The notes under the pieces: model-generated
Told to the model about the DNA's origin: nothing
Seen by the model: the letters and a program-made list of their open reading frames with translations, nothing else
Database searches by the model: none
Shown: one piece after another, positions 29,150-37,516 of the stretch
Numbering within the stretch: the first letter of the stretch is position 1
How the letters are laid out: every line of letters begins with the position of its first letter
Position numbers and translations under genes: made by a program
Assembly (NCBI RefSeq): GCF_013337765.1
Contig: NZ_VBSB01000002.1
Location: 186,001-250,000, forward strand
Direction of reading: 5' to 3'
Length of the DNA: 64,000 nt
Source: Mycolicibacterium sphagni
GTDB taxonomy: Bacteria > Actinomycetota > Actinomycetes > Mycobacteriales > Mycobacteriaceae

Positions 29150-29611
29150 TCACTGGAGCGGGAATTCCCGGCCTCGCTCGTTGTCGGACCGGGGCCCGAA
29201 GTAGCGCCGTTCGGACTCGTCGATGGCCAGGTCGTTGATGCTGGCCTCACGCCTGCGCATCAGTCCGTTGTCGGCGAACTCCCACAGCTCATTGCCGTAG
29301 CTGCGCCACCATTGGCCGCTCGCGTCGTGGCATTCGTATTGGAAACGCACCGCGATGCGGTTTCCGTGGAAGTCCCACAGGCTCTTTCGTAACGCGTAGT
29401 CAAGTTCGCGGTGCCATTTCGCGGTCAGGAATTCCACGATCTGCTCGCGGCCGGTGATGAAGTGATCTCGGTTGCGCCAGACGCTGTCGGGTGTATACGC
29501 CAGGCTGACAAGCTGCGGGTCGCGGGTGTTCCAGGCGTCCTCGGCGGCTTGCACCTTCTGCATCGCGGCGTGCAGGTTGAACGGTGGGAATGGTGGACGG
29601 GATTCCGTCAC
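29150..29611 (-). CDS. DUF1348 (SnoaL/NTF2-like) protein
   Basis: This 153-residue NTF2-like protein includes [21 protein letters not shown] and the [11 protein letters not shown] and RFQYE stretches of DUF1348. The fold hosts enzymes and binding proteins; no activity is known for this group. The GTG start overlaps the stop of the upstream isochorismatase gene (GTGA), and the PNPOx gene follows after 19 bp. Confidence 0.85.
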   Translation of the reverse strand: MTESRPPFPPFNLHAAMQKVQAAEDAWNTRDPQLVSLAYTPDSVWRNRDHFITGREQIVEFLTAKWHRELDYALRKSLWDFHGNRIAVRFQYECHDASGQWWRSYGNELWEFADNGLMRRREASINDLAIDESERRYFGPRSDNERGREFPLQ

Positions 29612-30276
29612 GTCGGGCCTCCCGTCAGAGCTGTCATCGCTTCGACCACGTCAGCGGTACTCAGAACAGCGTGCGCCAGAAATGCGAAGTTCACCAGTGC
29701 CGCCTGATAGCCGTCACCGCGGCTCGGATGTCGAGGACCGGCGGTGGCGTCGCGCACCACCGCCACCTCGAAGCCCTGCTCGAGCAGATCCCGCAAGTGC
29801 GATTCCACACAGATGTTGGCGAGCATGCCGCACAGGATGACCTTGGCGATCCCGCGCTTGCGCAGTTGCAGGACCAGATCATTGGTTTGAGGTCCCCACA
29901 CCTTGTGCGGGCTCGCGACGATCGTCGACCCGTCGTCGATGAAAGACTTGAACTCCTCGAGCCAGTCGGCGCCGGATCCGGTGAAACCGTCCAGGGTCAG
30001 CGGCCCACGCCGCGCGAACGTGTCGGTGCGCAGCTCGTCGGATTCCAGCGGGCCGTTGAACAGCCAGCCGTGATCGATGGGATAGAAGTAGTGCGGCGAA
30101 ACGAACAGCGCGAACCCGCCGGCCTTGGCGGCGGTGAAGATCTCGACGAGGTGCCCCACCGTATTGTTCTCGGTCACGCTGGCTTCCAGAACTTCCCAGT
30201 TCCTGCCCGACGGGCTGAGCACGTCGTTTTGCGGGTCGATGACGACGACGGCGGTGTCACTGGGGTCAACGTTCAC
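29608..30276 (-). CDS. Isochorismatase family cysteine hydrolase
   Basis: This hydrolase of about 222 residues has the expected triad: Asp in [11 protein letters not shown], Lys in SPHKVWGPQ and Cys in [15 protein letters not shown]. Family members hydrolyse isochorismate, nicotinamide or other amides. The GTG at 30276 is chosen because AAGGAGG lies ten bases upstream; the frame stays open further. It is the first gene of the four-gene operon ending with the MOSC fusion. Confidence 0.85.
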   Translation of the reverse strand: MNVDPSDTAVVVIDPQNDVLSPSGRNWEVLEASVTENNTVGHLVEIFTAAKAGGFALFVSPHYFYPIDHGWLFNGPLESDELRTDTFARRGPLTLDGFTGSGADWLEEFKSFIDDGSTIVASPHKVWGPQTNDLVLQLRKRGIAKVILCGMLANICVESHLRDLLEQGFEVAVVRDATAGPRHPSRGDGYQAALVNFAFLAHAVLSTADVVEAMTALTGGPT

Positions 30277-30405
30277 GGCTATGGTTCCTCCTTGGACTGC
30301 GAGTGAGCCTGCCAAGCAAGTTTCGGACGCCAGCGTCAATTTCGCCACCGCGGATCCCAGCAGCTGCTAAGACTTGACCCGAACCCACCCGGAAAGCGGG
30401 CCGCA

Positions 30406-31056
30406 ATGTCGCTCATCGATGCCTTCGGACTCGCCAGCGGGATCTTCTGGATCATCACCTACGCGTGCGTGATCCGGCAAGGGTTGGTCGATCGGACCTA
30501 CGCGATGCCCTTTCTGGCCATGGTCATGAACATCACCTGGGAGTTCCTGTTCACCTTCGCCTATCCGTCGGTCGGCGGAATCTTGCAGGAATCGATCAAC
30601 GCGGTGTGGTTGGCCGCCGATGTCGCGATCCTCGCGATCTTCGTGAAGTATTGGCGTTCCGATTACCCGAAGAACCTTCCCGAGTCGTACTTCTGGCCGA
30701 GGTTCATCTTCGCCTTCGCCATGGTCACCCCTGTGATGGTGGCGACCGTATCGGTCTTCGGGCGCGAGAACGGCTCGGTCTACACCGCATACATCGACAA
30801 CCTGATCATGTCGGTCCTCTTCTTGACGATGCTCATCCGTCGTGGTGACCGGCGTGGCCAGAGCATGTGGATAGCTTGGGGCAAGCTGCTGGGCACCTTG
30901 ACCGCGGCCATCTCGCAGTATCTCTACGACCCGTCAAACGTGCTCTGGCTGGTGATCTACATCGAGATAGTGGTCCTGGATACGCTTTACGTCGTCTTGT
31001 TGTCGAAAGCGCCCCGCTATCAACGCGATCTGCAGGCCGCACCAGCCCTGGCATAG
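30406..31056 (+). CDS. Transmembrane terpene cyclase-like protein (Pyr4/PaxB type)
   Basis: This 216-residue protein has seven predicted membrane spans. The pattern NITWEFLFTF with Glu46 and VVLDTLYVV with Asp192 matches the two acidic residues known to be essential in Pyr4-type membrane terpene cyclases. Those enzymes protonate an epoxide or olefin and cyclise polyprenyl chains. Length and spacing fit the family. No prenyltransferase is adjacent, so the substrate is unknown. A MarR gene follows after 37 bp. Confidence 0.7.
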   Translation: MSLIDAFGLASGIFWIITYACVIRQGLVDRTYAMPFLAMVMNITWEFLFTFAYPSVGGILQESINAVWLAADVAILAIFVKYWRSDYPKNLPESYFWPRFIFAFAMVTPVMVATVSVFGRENGSVYTAYIDNLIMSVLFLTMLIRRGDRRGQSMWIAWGKLLGTLTAAISQYLYDPSNVLWLVIYIEIVVLDTLYVVLLSKAPRYQRDLQAAPALA

Positions 31057-31061
31057 GATTC

Positions 31062-31073
31062 GTGATACGTCAC
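31062..31073. promoter_or_regulatory. GTGA-N4-TCAC site before the MarR gene
   Basis: GTGATACGTCAC lies 21 bp upstream of the MarR start. It shares GTGA-N4-TCAC, and the trailing C-x-CT, with the perfect palindrome at 32361. Confidence 0.5.
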
Positions 31074-31093
31074 CCTTATGCGGGAGGAGCCAC

Positions 31094-31582
31094 GTGTCTG
31101 CACGCCGGAAAGACTATCCGCTCAACGCATCCCAACAGCGGACGTGGCTGAACTACATGCGGGTCTACCACCGCCTCGAGTACGAGATGAATCGGCAACT
31201 GCTGGCCGACTGCGCGCTGTCGCTCAGCGATTACACGGTGATGAACGCGCTGTCGCAGGCGCCGGGCAAGCGCAGACAGCTGACCGCACTGGCGGCCACC
31301 ATCGGCTGGGAGCGCAGCAGGCTGTCCCATCACTTACAGCGAATGACGGGCCGGGGGCTCGTCGATCGCGTGCGGTCGGACACCGACGGCCGCGCCACCG
31401 ACGTGGTGCTCAGCGATGCCGGCTGGGACATGCTGCGCTCGGCCGCCCCGCTGCACGCCGAGTGGGTCCGGACCCTGTTCTTCGCCGACCTCGACGCGCA
31501 ACAGGAAGCGCAACTGGCCGACATTCTCGCCACCGTCTACGACAGCATCCTGCGCGAGGGGACACTGCCCCAACCCGACTAA
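31094..31582 (+). CDS. MarR family transcriptional regulator
   Basis: This 162-residue regulator has the winged-helix core at about 50-120, with LSDYTVMNALSQAPGKRR, LTALAATIGWERSRLSHHLQRM and the wing RVRSDTDGRATDVVL. The GTG start has GGGAGGAG upstream. It overlaps the end of the SDR gene by 4 bp, tail to tail. It probably binds the related sites at 31062 and 32361. Confidence 0.9.
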   Translation: MSARRKDYPLNASQQRTWLNYMRVYHRLEYEMNRQLLADCALSLSDYTVMNALSQAPGKRRQLTALAATIGWERSRLSHHLQRMTGRGLVDRVRSDTDGRATDVVLSDAGWDMLRSAAPLHAEWVRTLFFADLDAQQEAQLADILATVYDSILREGTLPQPD

Positions 31583-32325
31583 ACCTGCCGGGAGCCGCCG
31601 TCGACGAAGAGTTCGGCGCCCGTCATGAAGCTGCTTTGATCTGAGGCGAGAAACAGCACAGCAGAAGCGATTTCATCGGGCTGGCCGATTCGTCCCATGG
31701 GCACGGTCGCCGCTTGCGCGTCGAGCAGGCCTTGATGCTCGCCATCCGGTGCCAGTCCCTTGAGCCCGGGCGTCTCGACCGGCCCTGGCACTACGGTGTT
31801 GACGCGGATCTTGCGGCCCACCAATTCAGCGGCCCAGGTTCGGCCAAGGGAGCGGATGGCCGCCTTCGATGCGGCGTAGGCACCGAACGACGGGACGCCG
31901 GCGGAGGCCGCGGTCGAGCCCGCGAGGACCACCGAGGCGCCTTCGTTGAGCAGTGGCAGCATCTTCTGCACCGTGAAAACGGTGCCGCCGACGTTGCGAT
32001 TGAACGTGTCGGCGAGATGCTCTGGCGTCTCCTCGTCCAGGGTCGCGAATTCCCCACCGCCGGCATTGGCGAAGACGACGTCGAGGCCCCGGCCACGCTG
32101 CCGGATGGCGTCCGCGAGCTGATCGAGATCGGCGGACTCGGTGATGTCCCCCGCGACTCCCGTCGCGCCGTCACCGATGGTCGCGACGGCCGCATCGACT
32201 CTGTCCTGTGTTCGCCCGGTGATGAAGACGTGTGCGCCTTCAGCCGCCAGGCGTTGCGCCGTCGCCAGGCCGATACCTGAAGTACCACCGGTGACCAGGG
32301 CTGTTTTCCCGCTGAGCTGGGTCAT
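31579..32325 (-). CDS. Short-chain dehydrogenase/reductase
   Basis: This 248-residue classical SDR has the TGGTSGIG cofactor motif at about residue 13, FANAGG, the Ser near GSTAAS and the YAASKAA catalytic Tyr and Lys. The C-terminal FMTGAELFVDGGS is typical. An Arg after the glycine motif (TGRTQDR) suggests NADPH. The start at 32325 follows GGAGGAG. An 18-bp palindrome lies 36 bp upstream. Confidence 0.9.
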   Translation of the reverse strand: MTQLSGKTALVTGGTSGIGLATAQRLAAEGAHVFITGRTQDRVDAAVATIGDGATGVAGDITESADLDQLADAIRQRGRGLDVVFANAGGGEFATLDEETPEHLADTFNRNVGGTVFTVQKMLPLLNEGASVVLAGSTAASAGVPSFGAYAASKAAIRSLGRTWAAELVGRKIRVNTVVPGPVETPGLKGLAPDGEHQGLLDAQAATVPMGRIGQPDEIASAVLFLASDQSSFMTGAELFVDGGSRQV

Positions 32326-32360
32326 GAATTCTCCTCCACTGTGGGCATACCCAGCAGAAC

Positions 32361-32378
32361 AGCGTGACATGTCACGCT
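32361..32378. promoter_or_regulatory. 18-bp perfect palindrome before the SDR gene
   Basis: AGCGTGACATGTCACGCT is its own reverse complement. It sits 36 bp upstream of the SDR start and covers the last two bases of the acyl-CoA dehydrogenase gene. It is a likely operator for the nearby MarR protein. Confidence 0.7.
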
Positions 32379-33408
32379 ATTCCTGGGCGCGCGACATGTG
32401 GTCGATCAGCGACCGTTTGAGCTCCGGACGACTCGCGGCCACCAGAGTGAACTGCGCCGAACGCGCCAGCAATTGCGCGGGATCCGAGCGCAGTAACGAC
32501 GGTCCACCGCGAGCGGCGATCAGTGCGCCGGCTGCGCGGGTAGCGAGCTCGCACCCATCGGCACGGGCCCGCAACAGTGTCGAGGAGTCGTTCAGTCCGG
32601 CATCGAGTCGCTCCCGGACCGCGTCGGCCTCCCCGCGCAGTGCGGTTGCCGCCGCGCTCTCCCCGGCCTCGTCGAGCAGTCGTGCGCAGCGACCGACCAG
32701 GCCGATGGGCAGTGTGGCATTCAGGCGGGACCCGAAGTTCTGATTGGCCATGAAATCCGCCCGCGACACCCTGCTGACGATCCGGTCGTCGGGAATGAAC
32801 AGGCCGTCGACCTCCAAAGCGACCGTCTGTGAAGCATCGGCGACGAACAACGGCTGGGCGGTCACCGCTGTGATGCCCGGTTGGACCTCGGCACTCACCA
32901 AACCCGCCACAATGTCCCCGGTTTCGATGTCGCCGGCCGAGATCTGGATGACATCGATGATGCCCCAGCCACTGACGAACGGTGCATGCCCGGACAACCG
33001 CCATCCGCCGGACACCTGTTGCGCACACATCCGGGGCGGCACAGGGACCGCGCCGGCGTAGGCGACCCCACCGCGAATGCTCCCGGCGATCGCGCCGGGA
33101 ACGAACTCGTCACGCAAGGCATGGTTGCCGGTCGCGGCGAGCGCGGCGAGCATGCCGTGGTGCTGCACCCAGGTGAAGGCGGTGGCCAGGCAGCCACCCG
33201 CCATCGTTTCCAGAATCTCGATGATCTGCGGCAAGTCCAGTCCCGGACCGCCCGCGTCAGTGGTAGCGGCAATCCCGTACAGCCCCGCCTCGGCGAGAGT
33301 CTCCCAATGACTGTCGGGGACGTGACCAGTCCGGTCCACCGCCAGGGCCGCCGGGAACAACACAGCGTCGGCGATCTCGTGCGCCCGCTCGACCAGGTTC
33401 GATGTCAC
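32377..33408 (-). CDS. Acyl-CoA dehydrogenase family protein
   Basis: This 343-residue protein belongs to the acyl-CoA dehydrogenase/oxidase fold: N-terminal helices, middle beta domain (GGWRLSGHAPFVSGWG), and C-terminal helices. It is somewhat short for the family, and the catalytic Glu is not obvious, so it may be a monooxygenase-type member using reduced flavin. The start is GTG. It is in the same direction as the SDR gene and 51 bp upstream of it. Confidence 0.8.
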   Translation of the reverse strand: MTSNLVERAHEIADAVLFPAALAVDRTGHVPDSHWETLAEAGLYGIAATTDAGGPGLDLPQIIEILETMAGGCLATAFTWVQHHGMLAALAATGNHALRDEFVPGAIAGSIRGGVAYAGAVPVPPRMCAQQVSGGWRLSGHAPFVSGWGIIDVIQISAGDIETGDIVAGLVSAEVQPGITAVTAQPLFVADASQTVALEVDGLFIPDDRIVSRVSRADFMANQNFGSRLNATLPIGLVGRCARLLDEAGESAAATALRGEADAVRERLDAGLNDSSTLLRARADGCELATRAAGALIAARGGPSLLRSDPAQLLARSAQFTLVAASRPELKRSLIDHMSRAQE

Positions 33409-33446
33409 AGCATGACGTTAGCCTGGTTGCGGGGATAATCGTGCGC

Positions 33447-34308
33447 ATGAGTGGGGCCATTGAGGCTGCCGCCTCCGCCGACTCGGCCGTCGAGCACGTT
33501 CGAGACGACCCGATGGGGCGGTTGGGGCTGCTGCGCCAGATGTACCGAGTCCCAACGACAATCGACCGCGGTTATCTCCCATACCGGCGCGCGGCGTCAG
33601 CGTTCATGCAATGGCAACTTCGACGAGGCCTCCTCAATCCACCAACCCATGCATTGCCGGGAAGCCCGTGGTGGCGGGCGGTGAACGAGGGCCTCTTGCG
33701 TGACACCGCGGAGGCCCGCGCTGGCGTTCGGCTACGCGGGCGAGCCCACGACCCTCGGGGCGGCCGCACACCTCGAGTTCATCCAGCAACCAACCGCGCG
33801 GAGCTGGTACCGCGCGCACAACACGAGCATCGTCGCGGGCTATCTGGCCAATATGCCGCTGGCGACCGCCGAACGCCGCGTCGAACGATTCTTCCTCAAC
33901 GTCGTTCTGCTTCGTGTCCTCTACGCCCACGCACTGGCATCCGCGCCACGGTTGGCGCTGAGATGGCTTGCGCCACTGGGCCGCCCGCTCGGTGATCCGC
34001 GGCTCGGCATGACCGGCATCTACCTATCCCTGTCGCGCGTGCTCCCCGACCGCTACCCACTCGGCGACGACGTGGAGAACTACATCGCGGCCGAACACGG
34101 CTTTGGCCATCTCCTGGACATCGGTGTCATCCAGCCCAGACTTGACTCGCTCTACCGGTGGTCCGCCGAGGAGTTGCAGCTCCCCGGGTTGCGCGAGCTG
34201 CTGGACGGCACGGTTCCGCGCTACGCGTGGGACGGTGCCGGCGACGTGATGTGGCAGATCCCGCCGTCGCGGCTGGCCCGCGCCGCGCGCCGGATCGTTC
34301 CCGGCTGA
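33447..34308 (+). pseudogene. Conserved hypothetical protein broken by a one-base frameshift
   Basis: Two frames encode one apparent protein. The first starts MSGAIEAAASADSAVEHVRD at 33447 and runs into RDTAEA near 33718; the second continues as ALAFGYAGEPTTLGAAAHLEF to 34308. Removing one C of the CCC at about 33715-33717 joins them as EAALAFGYAG. The combined protein would have about 286 residues. It could be a real pseudogene, an assembly error or a rare frameshift. A downstream GTG at 33700 could still express the second part. Confidence 0.65.
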
Positions 34309-34360
34309 CGATCACCGGCATCCGTTGCCGCGCCGGCGACACTGCCGATAGGTTTCCGAT

Positions 34361-35146
34361 GTGGTCCCCGAATGGCATGTCGGTCCCATCGCGGTGCCCG
34401 TGCACGGTCTGTTCGTCGGGCTCGGGGTACTGACGGCGATGGTGGTGTTCGTCGTCGAAGCGCGGCGGCGTGGTGCGGTCAACGACCAATCGCTTGTCGC
34501 GGTCGCCGGTGCGCTGGTCGGCGGCGCGATCGGGATGCGGCTCTCCGGCTGGGCACGGCACCTGGATTTCAGCGCGAATCCGACGGTGGCGCAGGCGTGG
34601 GAGTACGGCTCGAAAAGCATTCTCGGCGGTCTGTTCGGAGCCTACGTGGGAGTGCTGGTCGCCAAACGCATCGGCGGGTATCGGGGCAAGACCGGCGATC
34701 TGTTCGCTCCGGCGGTTGCGCTGGGGATGGCCGTGGGCCGAATCGGATGCTGTCTGACGGAAGCTCCCGGCCGTCCGACCTCCTTGCCGTGGGGTGTGCA
34801 CGCGGCCGCCAGCACACCAGAATGCCCTGGCTGCTTGACCGGTCAGGCGATGCATCCGTCGTTCCTCTACGAGATCGCTTTCCAGCTGGCGGCGTTCGCG
34901 GCCCTGATGTGGCTGCGGCCCCGAATAACCCGACCTGGCGAACTGTTCGTCCTTTATGTCGCGGCCTACGCGGTGTTCCGGTTCTTCGTCGAGTTCACCA
35001 GGGCGAACCAGACAGTGTGGCTGGATTTGACTCGGCCGCAATGGTTTCTGTTCCCTTCGCTCGCCCTCATCGGATTTCGGCTGTGGTACGGGTACCGTCA
35101 CGGCTACTATCGGTCCCCAGCGCGTGGGCAGGAGGTACCCGCATGA
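34361..35146 (+). CDS. Divergent prolipoprotein diacylglyceryl transferase (Lgt) homologue
   Basis: This 261-residue membrane protein with about seven spans shows Lgt landmarks: an N-terminal VHGLFVGLGVLTA, GGLFGAYVGVLVAKR, GRIG at about 126, and HPSFLYE with His165. The Lgt signature GRxGNFxN is altered to GRIGCCLT, losing its Asn residues, so the acceptor or lipid may differ from canonical Lgt. The start is GTG. It overlaps the next gene by ATGA, forming a three-gene operon with a radical SAM enzyme. Confidence 0.8.
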   Translation: MVPEWHVGPIAVPVHGLFVGLGVLTAMVVFVVEARRRGAVNDQSLVAVAGALVGGAIGMRLSGWARHLDFSANPTVAQAWEYGSKSILGGLFGAYVGVLVAKRIGGYRGKTGDLFAPAVALGMAVGRIGCCLTEAPGRPTSLPWGVHAAASTPECPGCLTGQAMHPSFLYEIAFQLAAFAALMWLRPRITRPGELFVLYVAAYAVFRFFVEFTRANQTVWLDLTRPQWFLFPSLALIGFRLWYGYRHGYYRSPARGQEVPA

Positions 35147-35616
35147 CGACGCCCCCACCTGGCGACGACCAGGATGGCGCGATCCCGCCCGACGATGCGC
35201 TGCCGCCGGCCTATCTGCCACACCCACCGGCGTATCCGCCGCCGCCGGGATATCCGCCCCCGGGTCAATATTCCTACCCACCGCCGGGGCAATACGGCTA
35301 CCCGCCACCGGGACCGCCTCCCCGTCGGCCACGAATCTCCATCGGCATGGCGTTCCTCGGGGCGTTTCTGTACTTCGGGTTCAACGTGGTCCTCGGTTTC
35401 GCCGTACTGGGGATGGCCGACAGCAACGGGCACGTGGCAGTGGCCACCGGCGCTGCGGTGTTGGCCGTGGTCGCCCTGGGAGGTGGCGGTGCCCTGCTTG
35501 CCACATCGAATCCGACTGTCAAGGGGCTGGGCCTGGGACTGATGATCGGCTGGGCGTTTCTCTCGATCGTCTCCGTCGGATTCTGCACCGGCCTCAACCC
35601 CGAGATGTACACGTGA
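35143..35616 (+). CDS. Small proline-rich membrane protein
   Basis: This 157-residue protein has 65 N-terminal residues dominated by PP/GY repeats (YPPPPGYPPPGQYSYPPP). Two or three membrane spans (about 70-95, 100-120, 128-148) follow. The ATG overlaps the stop of the Lgt-like gene, with GGAGG upstream, and its stop overlaps the radical SAM start. The function is unknown; it may scaffold the neighbouring membrane enzymes. Confidence 0.8.
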   Translation: MTTPPPGDDQDGAIPPDDALPPAYLPHPPAYPPPPGYPPPGQYSYPPPGQYGYPPPGPPPRRPRISIGMAFLGAFLYFGFNVVLGFAVLGMADSNGHVAVATGAAVLAVVALGGGGALLATSNPTVKGLGLGLMIGWAFLSIVSVGFCTGLNPEMYT

Positions 35617-37262
35617 CGCACGGCGGGATGGCGTTACGCGACGACCGGCTGTTGCGCTACGTCACCGCTTTCTGCCCCTCCTGCCACATCGAAGCGCCCG
35701 AACGACCGCTGAGCGAGGTCACCCGCCTGAGCGGCCGGCTGGTCGAGCACGATGGCAGAGTGTGGCTCGAACGTGGTTGCCAGACCCACGGATTGGTGCG
35801 CACCCTCTACGACGAGGATCCGGAGATTCTGTCCTATCTCGAGGAGTGGACGGCGCCGACCAAAGCCCACACCCCCGATGTGGCCGGCAATTTCGATCCG
35901 ATCCCGTCTGCGTACCTACGCGGATTGCCGGAGATGCAGACTCAGCACACCTGCATCCTGCTCGAAGACATCGCCGAGACGTGCAACCTGCGCTGTCCCA
36001 CCTGCTTCACCGGCTCCTCACCGGACCTACGCAATGTGGTGCCGGTCGCCGATGTCCTGGCCAATGTGGACCAGCGACTGGCTCGTGAGAACGGCCGTAT
36101 CGACGTGCTGATGTTGTCCGGTGGTGAGCCGACGCTGCACCCAGCCCTGCCGGAACTTCTCGCCGAACTGACGGCACGCCCCATAACCCGAATATTGATC
36201 AACAGCAACGGTATTCGCATCGCCACCGATGACGCGCTGCTTAAGTTGCTTGTCGAGCACCGGAACCGCGTCGAGGTGTACCTGCAATACGACGGGCTGT
36301 CCGAAACCGCACATCGCCATCACCGTGGCGGTGACTTGCGGGCCTTGAAGCGGCTTGCACTGCAACGTCTCTCGAGCAACGAGATCTTCACGACGCTGGT
36401 GATGACGGCCGCACTCGGGGTGAATGACACTGAGATCGGCGACATGGTGCGACTCGCCCTGGAAACGCCCTATGTCGGCGGAATCAGCATCCAGCCCCAG
36501 TTCGGCTCCGGCAGATCCGGAGACATCGACCCGTTCGATCGGCTGACCCATACCGGGGTCCTCAAGCGGCTGGCTCCGCAGACCGACGGCTTGGTCACGT
36601 GGCGTGACCTGACCGCGTTGCCGTGTTCGCATCCCCATTGTTGTTCGGTCGGGTACATGATTCGTGACGATGCCGGTGCGTGGCGCTCGCTGACGTCGCT
36701 GCTCGGCCACGACGGCCTCAAGTCCCGACTTGGCCTGGTTTCCAACAGGATCGTCGATACCGAACTCCCCCAGCAGCTGCGGCTGGCCGTCAAGGAATCT
36801 CTGCTCGGACTGTTGTCCGAGCAGTCCTCGTTGTCGCACCCGGACATTGGCGACGTATGGCGGATCATTTGTGAAAGTTGCGATCTCGGCGTGAGCACAT
36901 TGCTGACCATGGCGTCGTCGGCGTTGCCCGGACGGCGGCGCAAACTCCGCCAGCTGCTCGGGGAACGGGTTGTCCGGATCACGGTCAAACCATTCATGGA
37001 CATGGCCACCATGATCGAGGAACGGTTGGTGCAGTGCTGCGTGCATGTCGGTACCAGCGCCGATCAGCACCAGTGCGCCCCGTTCTGCGCCGTGCAGGCG
37101 TGGCCGGCCTTGGGTCGTCAGCGCATGTCGATTGCGGTGGGCCAACAGCTTCCGCTCGTCGCGGTTGACGCTGTCGCGATCAACGCGACGGTGTCCCCCA
37201 CATCGACGGTGACGACGTCTTCCGCCGGCCTTGCGACAAAGGGGATTTGGAGCAGCCCGTAG
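35613..37262 (+). CDS. Multi-cluster radical SAM enzyme (COG1964/tetraether synthase-like)
   Basis: A protein of up to 549 residues. An N-terminal FCPSCH...GCQTHG zinc- or Fe-S-like domain (Cys21, Cys24) precedes the radical SAM motif C124NLRCPTC (CX3CX2C) and the SGGEPTLHP motif near 170. Further cysteines occur in PCSHPHCCSVG, CESC and QCCVHVG...QCAPFC. This layout resembles archaeal tetraether synthase and its COG1964 relatives, which join lipid chains. The GTG start overlaps the previous stop; an alternative ATG is at 35628. The last 145 bp overlap the opposite-strand gene, so the true C-terminus is uncertain. Confidence 0.8.
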   Translation: MTHGGMALRDDRLLRYVTAFCPSCHIEAPERPLSEVTRLSGRLVEHDGRVWLERGCQTHGLVRTLYDEDPEILSYLEEWTAPTKAHTPDVAGNFDPIPSAYLRGLPEMQTQHTCILLEDIAETCNLRCPTCFTGSSPDLRNVVPVADVLANVDQRLARENGRIDVLMLSGGEPTLHPALPELLAELTARPITRILINSNGIRIATDDALLKLLVEHRNRVEVYLQYDGLSETAHRHHRGGDLRALKRLALQRLSSNEIFTTLVMTAALGVNDTEIGDMVRLALETPYVGGISIQPQFGSGRSGDIDPFDRLTHTGVLKRLAPQTDGLVTWRDLTALPCSHPHCCSVGYMIRDDAGAWRSLTSLLGHDGLKSRLGLVSNRIVDTELPQQLRLAVKESLLGLLSEQSSLSHPDIGDVWRIICESCDLGVSTLLTMASSALPGRRRKLRQLLGERVVRITVKPFMDMATMIEERLVQCCVHVGTSADQHQCAPFCAVQAWPALGRQRMSIAVGQQLPLVAVDAVAINATVSPTSTVTTSSAGLATKGIWSSP

Positions 37263-37516
37263 AAGTCGTCGGTCGCGGCGAAGGTGTGGGCACGGGCGAA
37301 CAGCGGCTGGGCATCAAACACCCGCACCCGCAGTTTCTCCCGGCTCAATCTGCCTAATTCCCTGCCGGATTCGGGATCGGTGACCACCGGACCTGTGCTC
37401 GAGTTGACCGCAAAGACCATGCCGACCGCCACTCCGGCTTCGGTGCCGCGGTTGATGACCAGCGTGTAGTCATCCTCGATCAATGCGACCTGTCCGGTGA
37501 TGGCCTCCCCGGTCAC
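37118..37516 (-). CDS. Small protein of unknown function, partner of the following membrane gene
   Basis: This 132-residue protein contains VALIEDDYTLVINRGTEAGV, VVTDPESGRELGRL and EDVVTVDVGDTV, a pattern of small beta barrels reminiscent of FlgT-like C-terminal domains. No confident family. The start overlaps the stop of the upstream membrane gene by 4 bp (37513-37516). The last 145 bp lie opposite the end of the radical SAM gene; one of the two may end earlier than annotated. Confidence 0.6.
   Translation of the reverse strand: MTGEAITGQVALIEDDYTLVINRGTEAGVAVGMVFAVNSSTGPVVTDPESGRELGRLSREKLRVRVFDAQPLFARAHTFAATDDFYGLLQIPFVARPAEDVVTVDVGDTVALIATASTATSGSCWPTAIDMR

Noticed and set aside
34127..35332. 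401-codon minus-strand frame opposite the Lgt-like and proline-rich genes
   Set aside because: It is a shadow frame without recognisable motifs. The plus-strand genes have overlaps, ribosome-binding sites and membrane spans.
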